Positions 1 through 10,189 of a stretch of 64,000 bases of DNA are shown here, one piece after another; within the stretch, counting starts at the first letter, position 1, and each line of letters starts with the position of its first letter. The stretch is taken from NCBI RefSeq assembly GCF_000350225.1, contig NW_005179194.1, positions 375,899 through 439,898 on the forward strand, in the 5' to 3' direction. The translations under genes and the position numbers were made by a program. Origin of the DNA: Chondrus crispus. Its lineage: Eukaryota > Rhodophyta > Florideophyceae > Gigartinales > Gigartinaceae. The notes beneath the pieces are model-generated. The model was not told the DNA's origin. It did no database searches and worked only from the letters and a program-made list of their open reading frames with translations.

Positions 1-80
1 AGATACGCGAGATGTTGGACAGCTTTGTTCGTGGTAAGATCGCCGCTCAGGCGGAGGTACAGTCCCAACAGGGACGTGAT

Positions 81-748
81 TGTAGTATAACCCCCCCCCT
101 GGGGCTTTATTTTAGATTAGATCAACTCAGAATCGGATCGGGTACTGTAGGGCTCGATGCTCTACAGTACCACCACGTGTACCCCCAAGTACAGGGGGGC
201 ACGTGTACACGTGTACGCGCGGAACGAAGAGCGCGCACACACGTGTACTGTCAGCCCCGATGGCTGACAGTATTACAGTGTCGACCGACCGCTACAGTAC
301 GTCGCTACAGTACATCGGTACTGTACTATTATGATAGGTTATTATGTACATTAAATATGGAGCGGACCGGCGGCGGTGGAGGAGGACAAGCACGGACTTG
401 TCACCCACCGACCGTCAAGGTTCGACTTCCCGCTTATTCTAAGGTAGCGCTCGCTAACTACCTTAGAGCGGCACCGAGCGCGGGTTGAGGACGCGCGCGG
501 TACGCCCACGAGCCGGCTCCGCCTCCGCCCGTCGGTACTGGATCGTCACCCAGTACCGCGCCGGGGCGTCGAGGCGTCGAACCGCTCGCGCGTACCGGCG
601 TCCTCCCCGTTCCCGCTCTACCACGCTACCCGGGCCCGCTGCCCGGTGCCGTTAGCTGGTGTCCCGCCTCACCCCCGTCTTCCCGTTCGGACGGGGTCTA
701 CGTCGAGCTGTGCATACACCCCTCTCCGTTGGGGGTGTTTATGCTACA
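81..748 (+). repeat. 5' LTR of the young gypsy element
   Basis: This 668-bp repeat begins TGTAGTATAA and ends GCTACA, giving a 5-bp perfect terminal inversion, and matches 19348-20014 almost base for base. It is rich in hairpins, such as CTGTCAGCC/GGCTGACAG around a CCGAT loop at 248-270 and CTAAGGTAG/CTACCTTAG near 440-470. Several CGTGTAC/ACACGTGT motifs lie near 175-245. A reading frame that runs through it has no gene-like content. Confidence 0.93.
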
Positions 749-749
749 G

Positions 750-763
750 TGGTCTCCCGACCT
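750..763 (+). promoter_or_regulatory. Candidate primer binding site of the young gypsy
   Basis: One base after the LTR the sequence reads TGGTCTCCCGACC. A TGG start is expected for a site complementary to a tRNA 3' CCA end. The tRNA species was not identified. Confidence 0.5.
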
Positions 764-828
764 AGAAGACCCTGGAGTCCGATCTCCGAGAAGACTTCCG
801 CTTCCCTCCGCGAACCGATCGCGTCGAG

Positions 829-3399
829 ATGAGCCAAGAGTTTGAGACCTCGATCCGCTCCGAAGCGGCGGATCTGAGTCCGACCGCTGTGCAGTCCCCA
901 TCCGCCCCGTCGGGCGACGGCGACGCAGGTCCTCGTGACCGCGAACCGTCGCTCGGATCCTCCGAGGAAAGAGCGGCGGCGATGTTCGAACGCATAGCCG
1001 AATACATCGAGGAAGTCCGTACTTCCCTCCGGATCGATGTATCGGACCATGTATACACTCGATGTATGGCCGAACTCCGCTCCCTGCGTGAAGGGAGGTT
1101 CGATAGAGTGACGCAGTCCTTAGAGAATCTCCGAGCATTGATCGACGAGTTACACTCGCGGATCGTGCTCGTCGAAGACTCCCGTTTCGCCTCGCCCGGA
1201 CCGTCCGGGCAAGGTCGCCCTGAGAGGCCGACCTCGGTGAGACGACCCGAGGACCGAACCTCTCCGTCCGCAGAGCAATTGGGTGCATTCGCGCACCTCT
1301 CCGCTGAGCTCGACGCCACTCGTCGGCGTGCTCGTGACATGGAACGTACCATGGCCGAAAGGCTACCCGGTGCCCCCCCGAGAGGGCCCGGTGGTACCGT
1401 ACCTCCGAGCGCCGCCGCCCCCGAGGGTTGGCGTCCGACTGGTGCCGCTACCAGTCGGACTGCAGAAGGAAGCCGTCCTCCGATAGACGCGAATTTCGCG
1501 TCTGAGACCCAAGCCTTGCCGCCTATCGTCGGAAGTAGGCGGCAAGTGGACCGCGTATCGTACGCGGACGAACAGGACCGTGGAGGAGCCGCCCGCGGAT
1601 CCGGAGAACCGCTGTTCTCCGTCGATCCCCGCTGGGGCGGCTACCCGCCGGCGAGTTACGCCGAGCATCCAGGTCCGGTAGACGTCCGTACGCTACCGGT
1701 TACCTCCTTCGGCACGCTGGGTCCCGCTGAACCCGGGCTCGAGCCGGTACATACGATGATCCAAGAGTTCAGCGCCGTTGCTGACTATCGTATGTACCGC
1801 TTGGATAACACCTCGAGGCTCGTTACCTCGGGTGACGCGGGACGGATCGCGAAGTACGTCCAACGCTGTCGTGGGATCCGTCCCACGATGCGCTGCTTCG
1901 ACGGTACTGACCCGATCCAGCTGCTGCCGTTTTTGAAGGATATCCGAATCACCTTCAACTCGCAACACCTGACCGAAGGTGTTGCGGTACGAGTCCTCGC
2001 TCACTTCCTCGAACGCGACGCGGAGCGCCTGTATACGAGTTATACGATGCGTGGCCTCCGCGCCGGCCAGCTCCATGACGACGTGAGCTGGCCGGGGCTC
2101 GTGAACCAATTCTTAAAACGCTACCTCACGGACGACGTGTTGGGTGAAGCGTACGACGCTGTCGCTACGGCGCGACAACAACCGCATGAGACGGAAAGCA
2201 CGTTTGCTGACCGACTCGAGACTGCCGCGTTCCGATGCACGGCAGTCTTCTCCGAACAGTCCCTCGCGCACTACTTCGTGCGGGGACTTGCACCGGCAAC
2301 CCGTGCCGCAGTATCTGAAACTGTGCAAAGGCTGCCAGGCAGTCAGAAGACCGATCTTCCGACCATCCGCCGTATCGCCACGGCGGAAGGTACAACGTAC
2401 CGCGCCCGGCGCGGTTTACCTCTGCCGGATTCGAAACCGGCAGGGAAGGCTGGCAGGACTACGAAGTCCGCCGCGACAAGTTCGCCCGCCTCGACCCTCC
2501 ATATCGGGGAGGATGAGTGGCAGGCCGACCCTGTCCTCATTACGCAAGGAGCAGGGCCCGTGGGGGCACGAACCCCTTCACCGATGTCGACCGGAACGAC
2601 ATCGAGTTACGCGACCGCCTTCGCGGCCACTCCAAGAGTGGCAAGGGGTACGGACCCCCGGGTCGCAGAGCTCGACATATCGAGCCGAGATGCAGGAGGC
2701 GAAGCGCCTCGCGTGCCCCTCCTCACCGATGAGGAGGCGCGGCACGCGGCGACTTTCGCCTCAACGGACGGCAGCGCGTACGTGTGCTGGCTATGCCGTA
2801 CGTACGGGCATGCCATGTACGCGTGCCCGTTCCTGTCGCCGGAACAACGAATGTTCACGGCGTACAGGAACTACCGCTACCAGATGGAGACGCGCCCCGG
2901 TGCGCGCAATCTCCTCCGGCAAGCGGTGGGCGAGGGCCGTCCTCCGCGTCAAGGTTTCCCGAACCGAACGGGTGGGGGCGCACGCTTCGCCCCCCGTGGA
3001 GGCGGGTACCGTCGTAACGAAGTCGATCGTCGGGATCGGCCCGCCTATCGCCAGGCGGACACAAGGTACCCCCGACAAGGAGAAAGAGGGGACCGAGACC
3101 GTTCTCGGTTACCCCAACAGGTACAAAATGCGATAATGTACCTGCAAGACTGGGTAGAGGATCCGTACCCTCTACCCACGAAGGGTCACGAAGGAGAGCC
3201 GACTCGCTTCGTCCCCCATATCCTGCGACGACCGGACGCCGCAGGTCAAGGCCCGGAAGTACCGGAGTACTTCGCCAAGGCCGCCGAGTCACAGTGGGGG
3301 AATCGTCCCGAGCCACGCGACCGGCTACCGGAAGAGGACCTGGCCGTCGATAGCCAGGAGGTTAGCTCCGATAGCACGGGTAGTTCGAAAAAAGGGTAA
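829..3399 (+). CDS. gag polyprotein of the young gypsy
   Basis: An 856-residue open frame, first of the element. The N-terminal 300 residues are low-complexity, charged and proline-rich. The middle (about 310-500) has the helical, tryptophan-containing character of a gypsy capsid region. A CCHC zinc knuckle (C-x2-C-x4-H-x4-C, CWLCRTYGHAMYAC) lies at about residues 653-666, followed by a basic Arg/Gly-rich tail typical of nucleocapsid. It would form the particle and bind element RNA. Position between the primer site and the protease frame agrees. The DNA is unusually dense in perfect inverted repeats, described in the findings. Confidence 0.85.
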   Translation: MSQEFETSIRSEAADLSPTAVQSPSAPSGDGDAGPRDREPSLGSSEERAAAMFERIAEYIEEVRTSLRIDVSDHVYTRCMAELRSLREGRFDRVTQSLENLRALIDELHSRIVLVEDSRFASPGPSGQGRPERPTSVRRPEDRTSPSAEQLGAFAHLSAELDATRRRARDMERTMAERLPGAPPRGPGGTVPPSAAAPEGWRPTGAATSRTAEGSRPPIDANFASETQALPPIVGSRRQVDRVSYADEQDRGGAARGSGEPLFSVDPRWGGYPPASYAEHPGPVDVRTLPVTSFGTLGPAEPGLEPVHTMIQEFSAVADYRMYRLDNTSRLVTSGDAGRIAKYVQRCRGIRPTMRCFDGTDPIQLLPFLKDIRITFNSQHLTEGVAVRVLAHFLERDAERLYTSYTMRGLRAGQLHDDVSWPGLVNQFLKRYLTDDVLGEAYDAVATARQQPHETESTFADRLETAAFRCTAVFSEQSLAHYFVRGLAPATRAAVSETVQRLPGSQKTDLPTIRRIATAEGTTYRARRGLPLPDSKPAGKAGRTTKSAATSSPASTLHIGEDEWQADPVLITQGAGPVGARTPSPMSTGTTSSYATAFAATPRVARGTDPRVAELDISSRDAGGEAPRVPLLTDEEARHAATFASTDGSAYVCWLCRTYGHAMYACPFLSPEQRMFTAYRNYRYQMETRPGARNLLRQAVGEGRPPRQGFPNRTGGGARFAPRGGGYRRNEVDRRDRPAYRQADTRYPRQGERGDRDRSRLPQQVQNAIMYLQDWVEDPYPLPTKGHEGEPTRFVPHILRRPDAAGQGPEVPEYFAKAAESQWGNRPEPRDRLPEEDLAVDSQEVSSDSTGSSKKG

Positions 3400-3539
3400 A
3401 GACGGTTACGTACACGCGGTCGCGTGAGCCGTCTTTTCCCCACGAACTAGACCCGACCCCGCGTGCTCGCCAAGGACACGGGGGGTATTGTCCGATAATA
3501 CATCCCCCGCTTCCGGAGGCGGGCACGGGAGCTCCTGTA

Positions 3540-5066
3540 ATGCCGATACAGGAGGGAGCGCACGTCGAGGCCTCCGAAGGCCCGACGTTAGGAGAACAAG
3601 ACACCGGGACAGCCGACGTCCCGGTGAGGCGTAACGATGGCGACGGGGGCAACGAGGACCGAAAAGATTCGGTCGACCCCCTGACTCCCACGAGCCCAAG
3701 GTTGCTGGAGAAAGGTCCGTGTTGTACGGACTCGAGTAATCCGAGGGGCGCCACTGATCCGCGGACGCCCCAAGGAAGGGGGAGAAGGAAACGCAAGCGG
3801 GGCCAGCACCGAAATCGAGGGCCCCGGCGGAACGACCTCACCGATAAGGTCGCCCCGAAGGTTGTCGACGGCGTCGTTTGCCTTCTGACGTCGAAGATCT
3901 ACAACGTCCTCGGCTCGATAGCCACAGAGGGAAATGCATTTAAACCCCGCACGATCGCCGTTGATACGTGCTCGGGGTATAATCTGGTGAGGAAGGCCGA
4001 CCTTCCCCCCGATTGGACGCGTTACGTCGTGCACGACGCACCTCTGCCACGATTGGCAGGCGCGAATAGCAACCCCCTCAAGCTTTCGGCCGTCGTCCGC
4101 CTGGCGGTGCGGTTGAGGAACACGGTGTTCCGAATTCCGTTCGTAGTCGCAGACCAGCTCGCCGTGCCGGTCCTTCTCGGCACGGCCTTCATCGATACGC
4201 ACGTGCGATGTATCGACATCGAAGCTCAACGAATGGAGCTACGCCAAGGCGGTTCCGTCGCCATCGTCGACGGAAAGGGGGAGTCGACTCCCCCTACCAG
4301 GCGACACGGGCGACACACGGGTCGGCCAGACGTACGCGAGGAGGCCCCGCAAGCGATCCGAATCGCCCGCTGGGTTACCATCCCCGCGATGTCACAAGCC
4401 CGCGTGCGTGTGACAACCGCGGGGAGGGGCCTCGTATTCCTGGAACCCAAGCCCTCACTCCAACACCGACATGGAGTGAGGCTGACGAATGGCGTCGCGG
4501 AGGTCCTACCGAATCAGACCTTCGACGTCATCGTCGCGAATTTCTCACGACGAGAAAGAAGGCTTCCGAAGCACACCGTCGTGGGATACGCGAAGCGCAA
4601 CCCCCTCGCGATCCTCACTCCCGAACGTAAGGTCGCCGAGGGGATCGCGCACGCGCTACACCTGACCGACTTGACCGATCAAGTCGGTGGGGTAGGAGTT
4701 GGCCGATCCAACTCCGACGATAAGACCACCGCCGGGGGCAGGGGGGTCGACCCGGTCGAACGGTCACCTTTAGGCCAACCGGCGGCGAGAGGTACTGTAC
4801 TCCCCCAGCAAAAGGAACCCGCAATCCACCGATGGATTGGGAAAAAGAGATCGACCTGTCATACATCGATGATGACAAGCTCCGTGGCCACGTACTCGAG
4901 ATGCTCCGTAAGCACTCGAGTTTGTGGAGCGGTGCGCTTGGAACGATCCAAGCCACGGAGCACCGCATCCCCCTCGAACCGGGAACGAAACCGATTCGTT
5001 CTATGCCCTATCGGAAGGGCCCGGCCATGCGCGAAATGGTTGCGAAGGAGGTCAACAAGATGTTGA
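3540..5066 (+). CDS. Protease-region frame of the young gypsy
   Basis: A 508-residue frame between gag and the RT frame. Residues around 140-150 read VDTCSGYNLV, a retropepsin-type D-T/S-x-G-like active-site region, followed by a hydrophobic strand and a second LLGTAFIDTH segment as in gypsy aspartic proteases. It cleaves the polyprotein. The frame overlaps the start of the RT frame. How the family connects these frames in expression cannot be read from the sequence. Confidence 0.75.
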   Translation: MPIQEGAHVEASEGPTLGEQDTGTADVPVRRNDGDGGNEDRKDSVDPLTPTSPRLLEKGPCCTDSSNPRGATDPRTPQGRGRRKRKRGQHRNRGPRRNDLTDKVAPKVVDGVVCLLTSKIYNVLGSIATEGNAFKPRTIAVDTCSGYNLVRKADLPPDWTRYVVHDAPLPRLAGANSNPLKLSAVVRLAVRLRNTVFRIPFVVADQLAVPVLLGTAFIDTHVRCIDIEAQRMELRQGGSVAIVDGKGESTPPTRRHGRHTGRPDVREEAPQAIRIARWVTIPAMSQARVRVTTAGRGLVFLEPKPSLQHRHGVRLTNGVAEVLPNQTFDVIVANFSRRERRLPKHTVVGYAKRNPLAILTPERKVAEGIAHALHLTDLTDQVGGVGVGRSNSDDKTTAGGRGVDPVERSPLGQPAARGTVLPQQKEPAIHRWIGKKRSTCHTSMMTSSVATYSRCSVSTRVCGAVRLERSKPRSTASPSNRERNRFVLCPIGRARPCAKWLRRRSTRC

Positions 5067-8000
5067 ACGCAGGGGTTATCGAACCCGCGAGCACCGAGTG
5101 GGCGTCCCCGGTGGTGCTCGTACCGAAGAAAGACGGCTCTCTTCGGTTCTGCGTAGACTACCGGCGTCTCAACGCGAAGACCGCAGCGGATTCGTATCCG
5201 CTGCCACGGATGGACGACTGCATCGACTCGTTAGGAGATGCAGCCGTCTTCACCACGTTGGACTGCAATTCCGGTTATTGGCAGATCCCGGTCGCTCCGG
5301 AAGACCGGGATAAGACCACGTTTACGACGCACATGGGCACGTTTCGCCACTTGCGCATGCCGTTTGGACTCAAAGGGGCACCGGCCACCTTCCAACGTGC
5401 GCTCGACATAATACTCTCCGGAGTCCGCTGGCAAATATGCCTCGTCTATCTCGACGACGTGATCGTGTTCTCCCGTACGCACGGAGAACACGCGAGGCAT
5501 CTCGATACCGTCTTGAGCTTACTGCGGAGTTCCGGCATCTCCCTTAAGCTCAAGAAGTGCAGCTTCTTCCGACCGAAGGTGCACTACCTGGGGCACGTGA
5601 TCTCCCCAGGCAAGTTGAGCGTGGCCGATACGGCGGCCGACGCTTTCAAGACGTTCACGTTCCCGAGGACGTTGACGCAAGTGCGCTCGTTCCTCGGGGC
5701 GTGTAACGTATACCGCCGATTCGTTAAGGGGTTCGCAGAGATTGCGCGTCCTCTGACCGACATGACGCGCAAGGATTCGGATCCCGATTTCTATAACCCC
5801 ACGGAGCTGCAACTTCAGGCGTTCGAGAACCTTAAGAAGTGCATGATCGCTCCGCCGATCCTCGCGTTGCCCCGGCACGGTCTTCCGTACATGATAGACA
5901 CCGACGCGAGTGCCTACCAACTCGGCTGCACCTTACTTCAGGAGCACGAAGAGCCGAACGACTGGCGCCCCGTGGGGTATTGGTCGTACTCACTGTCCGA
6001 TAGTGAGCGCAACTACAGCGCTACCGAACGCGAGTGCTTCGACGTAGTGTGGGCCGTCCGCACACTACGGCCGTACGTAGAAGGCACGAAGTTCACCGTA
6101 CGGACGGACCATGACGCCCTCCGATGGCTCATGTCCCTCACCGAGAGTTCCGGAAGACTCACCCGGTGGCGGCTACGTCTGGCTGAATACGATTTCACCA
6201 TTCAGTACCGCCCCGGACGCGTGCATCAGGTGCCCGATGCCCTGTCACGACTCGTGTCGCCGAAGGTCGCCGATGACCTTCGCTCCACCGTCGAGGTGGA
6301 TGACGACATCCCCACTTTCGACGGGGGCACGACAGTTCGAGACGTATCGAACGAGCTCGCGGACCACACTTGCACCGCGAGCTGTGATCATCAGGCCGTC
6401 CATGTCTTCGTAACGACACGGAATCAAGCCGAAGCCCGAACAAGGTCGCGCGCACGGACGCGCGACGAACCGCGAGGTGACGACGAAGCCCCCGCTCTCC
6501 AAGGACCCAATTCGTTTTGGGAGGAGAACGACGAGTTCGACGCCGCCGACATCCAGCGCGCCGAAGACCCCGAGGCCGGCGCGCTCGACTCCCCGGTCGC
6601 CCCACCGCAGGATGACCTTCCGGCCCCTCTTACGATAGAGGAGATAGCCGAGGAGCAACGCGTGGATGACTTCTGCCAAACCGTTTTGGCACGACAGTCA
6701 GAGTCCCGGGACTCTGCGTTCTTCGAGGACCACCAAGGGGTGCTCAAGCGGAGACACCCCTTCGACCCTGATATCGTTCAGGTCGTGGTACCTCGGACGC
6801 TCCGCGCCAGGCTCCTTCGCCTGTGCCACAACCCGGCCATCGCGGGGCACCCGGGCCAGAACCGTATGTACTACGCACTTCGACGTGAGTACTACTGGCC
6901 CCACTTGGCTGCAGACGTCGCAGCCACGGTGCAAGGGTGTCGAACCTGCGCGATGAACCGGGTGAAGCTGAGGAAACATCTCAACCGATTGAGATTGTTT
7001 CCAGCTACGAGGCCCCTCGAGAGCCTCGCGATCGACATCTTGGGGCCGCTCCCCAAGACGAAGACAGGAAAACGGTTCCTGCTCGTGATTACGGACCGCT
7101 TCAGTAAGCTAACGCAAGTCGTTGCGCTCCGCACGATAACAGCGCACACGGTCGCAGTTGCGTTCTGCGACTCGTGGGTGTTCAAGTATGGCGTCCCTCG
7201 CACGTTGCTTTCGGACAACGGCCCTCAGTTTAATGCCAAGTTCTTCCACAGCACGTGCCGCGTTCTGGGGATAACGAATTTGTACACTTCGGCGTACCAT
7301 CCCCAGACGAACGGGCAAGTCGAGCGTTATAACCGAACAATCGCCTCGATGCTGCAGAACTACGTGGGTGAACACCAGGACGACTGGGATGTGTACGTGG
7401 GGCCGCTTACGTATGCGTACAACTCCCACGTACATCGCACCACACGCACCACGCCGTTTGAGCTCGTGCTCAGCAGGCCACCGCCGGAGTTCTCTCTCCG
7501 ACGGGCGGACGGCGACGCACCCCCTTCCGATAGGGGGAACCAACGTGCCGAGTTCCTCAAGACCTTGGATTCGACTATCCAGAAGGCCTACGGGAGCCTG
7601 CGTCGGACGCAGGCTCGCTACAAGCGCGACTTCGATAAGCGCATACGACGTATTAATTCCCGGCTCCGTCCCGGAGAATACGTATATCTCAACCCCACCG
7701 ATGGGGCTAAGACATCGAACAAGCTCGCCTCGCCCGCTGTCGGACCCTACCGCGTGCTCGCCAATGACCGCCGAACCATCACGATCGATCGTGATGGGGT
7801 CACCGAGCGAGTCTCCGCCGACCGCTGCGTGTACGCGCCGTCTCCGATAGACGCGCCACGAGCAAGTACGACGACCCCGCGGGACCTCGCCGATAAGGTC
7901 ACCGCGGGAACGCAGTATGCCGTCGAACGGCTACTGAGACATCGAGTTATGGAAGACGGAACCACGGAGTTCCTCATCAAGTGGGCGGATTACGACGCGC

Positions 8001-8092
8001 CCACTTGGACTGCGCGGACTCACGTCCCGGAGGAGTTGGTGTCTCGTTACGCCCAACGCCTCCGGAGACGTACCGGCAGAGACCTCACCTAA
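4832..8092 (+). CDS. pol of the young gypsy: RT, RNase H, integrase, chromodomain
   Basis: A 1086-residue frame. The RT active site YLDD is at about residues 206-209, preceded by FCVDYRRLN and MPFGLKGAP motifs typical of Ty3/gypsy. RNase H follows (DTDAS near 356, TERECFDVVW). The integrase HHCC zinc domain begins near 666 (GHPGQNRMYY ... CRTCAMNR), with the DDE core from about 734 (LAIDILGP, DNGPQF, HPQTNGQVER). The C-terminus (about 1029-1075) is a chromodomain (YAVERLLRHR ... FLIKWADYDAPTW), which marks the chromovirus clade and is known to steer integration through histone marks. RT-before-IN order separates it from copia. Confidence 0.93.
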   Translation: MDWEKEIDLSYIDDDKLRGHVLEMLRKHSSLWSGALGTIQATEHRIPLEPGTKPIRSMPYRKGPAMREMVAKEVNKMLNAGVIEPASTEWASPVVLVPKKDGSLRFCVDYRRLNAKTAADSYPLPRMDDCIDSLGDAAVFTTLDCNSGYWQIPVAPEDRDKTTFTTHMGTFRHLRMPFGLKGAPATFQRALDIILSGVRWQICLVYLDDVIVFSRTHGEHARHLDTVLSLLRSSGISLKLKKCSFFRPKVHYLGHVISPGKLSVADTAADAFKTFTFPRTLTQVRSFLGACNVYRRFVKGFAEIARPLTDMTRKDSDPDFYNPTELQLQAFENLKKCMIAPPILALPRHGLPYMIDTDASAYQLGCTLLQEHEEPNDWRPVGYWSYSLSDSERNYSATERECFDVVWAVRTLRPYVEGTKFTVRTDHDALRWLMSLTESSGRLTRWRLRLAEYDFTIQYRPGRVHQVPDALSRLVSPKVADDLRSTVEVDDDIPTFDGGTTVRDVSNELADHTCTASCDHQAVHVFVTTRNQAEARTRSRARTRDEPRGDDEAPALQGPNSFWEENDEFDAADIQRAEDPEAGALDSPVAPPQDDLPAPLTIEEIAEEQRVDDFCQTVLARQSESRDSAFFEDHQGVLKRRHPFDPDIVQVVVPRTLRARLLRLCHNPAIAGHPGQNRMYYALRREYYWPHLAADVAATVQGCRTCAMNRVKLRKHLNRLRLFPATRPLESLAIDILGPLPKTKTGKRFLLVITDRFSKLTQVVALRTITAHTVAVAFCDSWVFKYGVPRTLLSDNGPQFNAKFFHSTCRVLGITNLYTSAYHPQTNGQVERYNRTIASMLQNYVGEHQDDWDVYVGPLTYAYNSHVHRTTRTTPFELVLSRPPPEFSLRRADGDAPPSDRGNQRAEFLKTLDSTIQKAYGSLRRTQARYKRDFDKRIRRINSRLRPGEYVYLNPTDGAKTSNKLASPAVGPYRVLANDRRTITIDRDGVTERVSADRCVYAPSPIDAPRASTTTPRDLADKVTAGTQYAVERLLRHRVMEDGTTEFLIKWADYDAPTWTARTHVPEELVSRYAQRLRRRTGRDLT

Positions 8093-10189
8093 ACCGTGAA
8101 CGCGGACGTTCACGCTTAAGGGGGGGGCCCTCAACCGCTCCTTCGCGGATTAACCCCAGCCTGCACGAACAGACTAAAACGGGAAGCGAAGGAGGTCGGC
8201 AGACCCTATCGGAGGGTCACAACCGGGGACGCGTTCAAGTCAAGTCGTCTTGACTTCTCGGACGTCAAGGACGCGAGACATAAGAACAGGACAGTACGAA
8301 CTGCCTGAAAAAATGTTGGGCCCTCGTAATGACCGACATTACGAGGACCGCGAAACCCGCTTCGGATCGGAAAAGTCGGACGACCCCCCCCGAACAGGAT
8401 TGCCGGACGATCCGTTAAGTCCAGCAACCACGGCGAGGAGGGGCGCCCGACGAACAAGGAGATCAACAGTGGGATCACGAGGGCCCTCGGTGGGAAGAGT
8501 AAGCGACCAAGAATGCCCGTCGCTTTGGTCTCGGTATAACCGAGAAGGGGGAGGCTCACGTCGAGCTTTCCATCAGCACCCGCGTCGGAGAGCCCGGCAG
8601 AAGACCGGATCATGACCCTCCCGGTGTGGGTCGTGCGCGAGGAAGCGCGCAACACGCGTCGGCAGATGCACAGACGAGCGAGGCTGCATTCGCCACAGCA
8701 GTAGCGAGGATAGTTATGGAAGGAGGGGTAAGCGAAAGCAACTCAGTCTGAGGGGCACTAGTATATACGCACAGACGCGAGACACCCCAAAACCGCCGCC
8801 GACACATGCCCCATATTAGGGAAAATTACGGGGGATGTGAACGTGGCACGTGAGCGAGTGCGCGCCATGCTCCAACACCGGTTGCGTCATCACCAAATCA
8901 CCCCGCCACCACCCCCAGAATATATCGAAAAAATTAACGGGGCAATTACACCTGCACGCGCATGGCGTGTGGAGATACTGTACGCGGGGCGACAAGCAAG
9001 AGCAAACCAGGACGGCGCTGCCCGAGGGTACAACGAATGCCCGCGTGAGGGTACACACGTCACACGCCCCCCCGACCGTAAAGGGAGGCGGGCGTGTGAC
9101 GGAATCGTATGCCCGCATCGAGCGGATGCCTCGAAATCCCGACCCACGGCACGCCGCCCGAGCGGCATTCTCCCTCTATCCGCCTACGCGCGCGGCCACG
9201 GACGAAGGGAAGGCGAACGTGAGCCACTTGCGCGCTTACGCGCCCCCGCCGCCCAAGACGAAGGGCTCCGAAGGGCGCGATACCACGACAGCCTCCGCTA
9301 CTGACCACTCCATTCGCGGCATCATCGGGACGCACTCCGAATGCGAAGCACACAACGCGATCACGTATTCGAGAACGCAACACGCGGTCGCCACGCACGC
9401 GAGCCAAACGCGACGCCTACCCCCCCTTTTTTCCCCTTTCAACGGTACTAAATCTGACATCCTGTTCTGTGCGCGCCGCAGGGACCAAGAGAAGATCGTT
9501 CGTTACCGCCGACCATGGTCGCCGCGAGAAATTCTGCGCACCGCGCGCCCGCGTACGAGACGACCAGGAGGGGCGGGAGCACCGCCCGAGCAAGACCCCC
9601 CGGGAGACAAGTCGAAGATTGATGAAACGCACAACCCACAGCCCAAACGTTGAGGACGTCATAGGGGCTTCGACCGTCGAGGAGAAAGTCGCATTGCACC
9701 ATGCGTTGGATGCCTCGGGAGGCTCCACCAGCGGTATGCCGGCGGCATAAATTGAGATCTGTGGAAGCCCTCGTCGCAACAGCGTTCGGCGATCGACCCA
9801 ATTGCGTCATCGATACAAGAGCAAGGACTCCCGCGCACAAATACCGCCCCCGTCAGCCGCGAAAAGGCCGATATGACCGTTCCCCCTCCGTAGCCACTAG
9901 TCGCTGTACCCACAGGGCCACGCACTCCACCTCTACGAGAGCACAAAGCGCCCTGTAAGGACGCACGGAGAAGGGAGCATCAGGGAACTACTGCCGGCTC
10001 GAACGACGACGTTCGAGTCGCCCGCTCGGGCACTGGAGGGAACGTCCGGAGTAATTATGATAGTAAGGAAGGAACGCAGGCAGAGATTCACGGCCTGCAC
10101 AGCTGCCCCAGGGACGACCCCGCCCCGGCACATGTCGCTCTCGGCACGCGAAGAATAGAACCGGGCCGGCGCCACCACAGCGAAGGGAG
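8093..10189 (+). other. Gypsy 3' spacer, first part, with an internal polypurine-tract-like copy
   Basis: This GC-rich stretch lies between pol and the nested copia element and shows no recognised gene. Right after pol, 8102-8127 carries a GCTTAAGGGGGGGG tract preceded by a hairpin (GTGAACG/CGTTCAC). Almost the same block recurs immediately before the 3' LTR at 19319-19344. Perfect hairpins continue, for example a 10-bp stem with loop ACCGA at 8322-8346 and AAGTCAAG/CTTGACTT near 8237-8256. A 267-residue open frame at 8850-9653 has no recognisable motif and is probably chance in GC-rich DNA. Confidence 0.6.

Noticed and set aside
12-488. 158-residue frame at the left window edge
   Set aside because: It runs from the old gypsy across the LTR boundary of the young one; most of it is LTR sequence.
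2144-3136. 330-residue alternative frame over gag
   Set aside because: Arg/Pro-rich shadow of the gag frame without motifs.
8850-9653. 267-residue frame in the gypsy spacer as an accessory gene
   Set aside because: No motif or protein-like composition; other frames at the same place are also open because the DNA is GC-rich.
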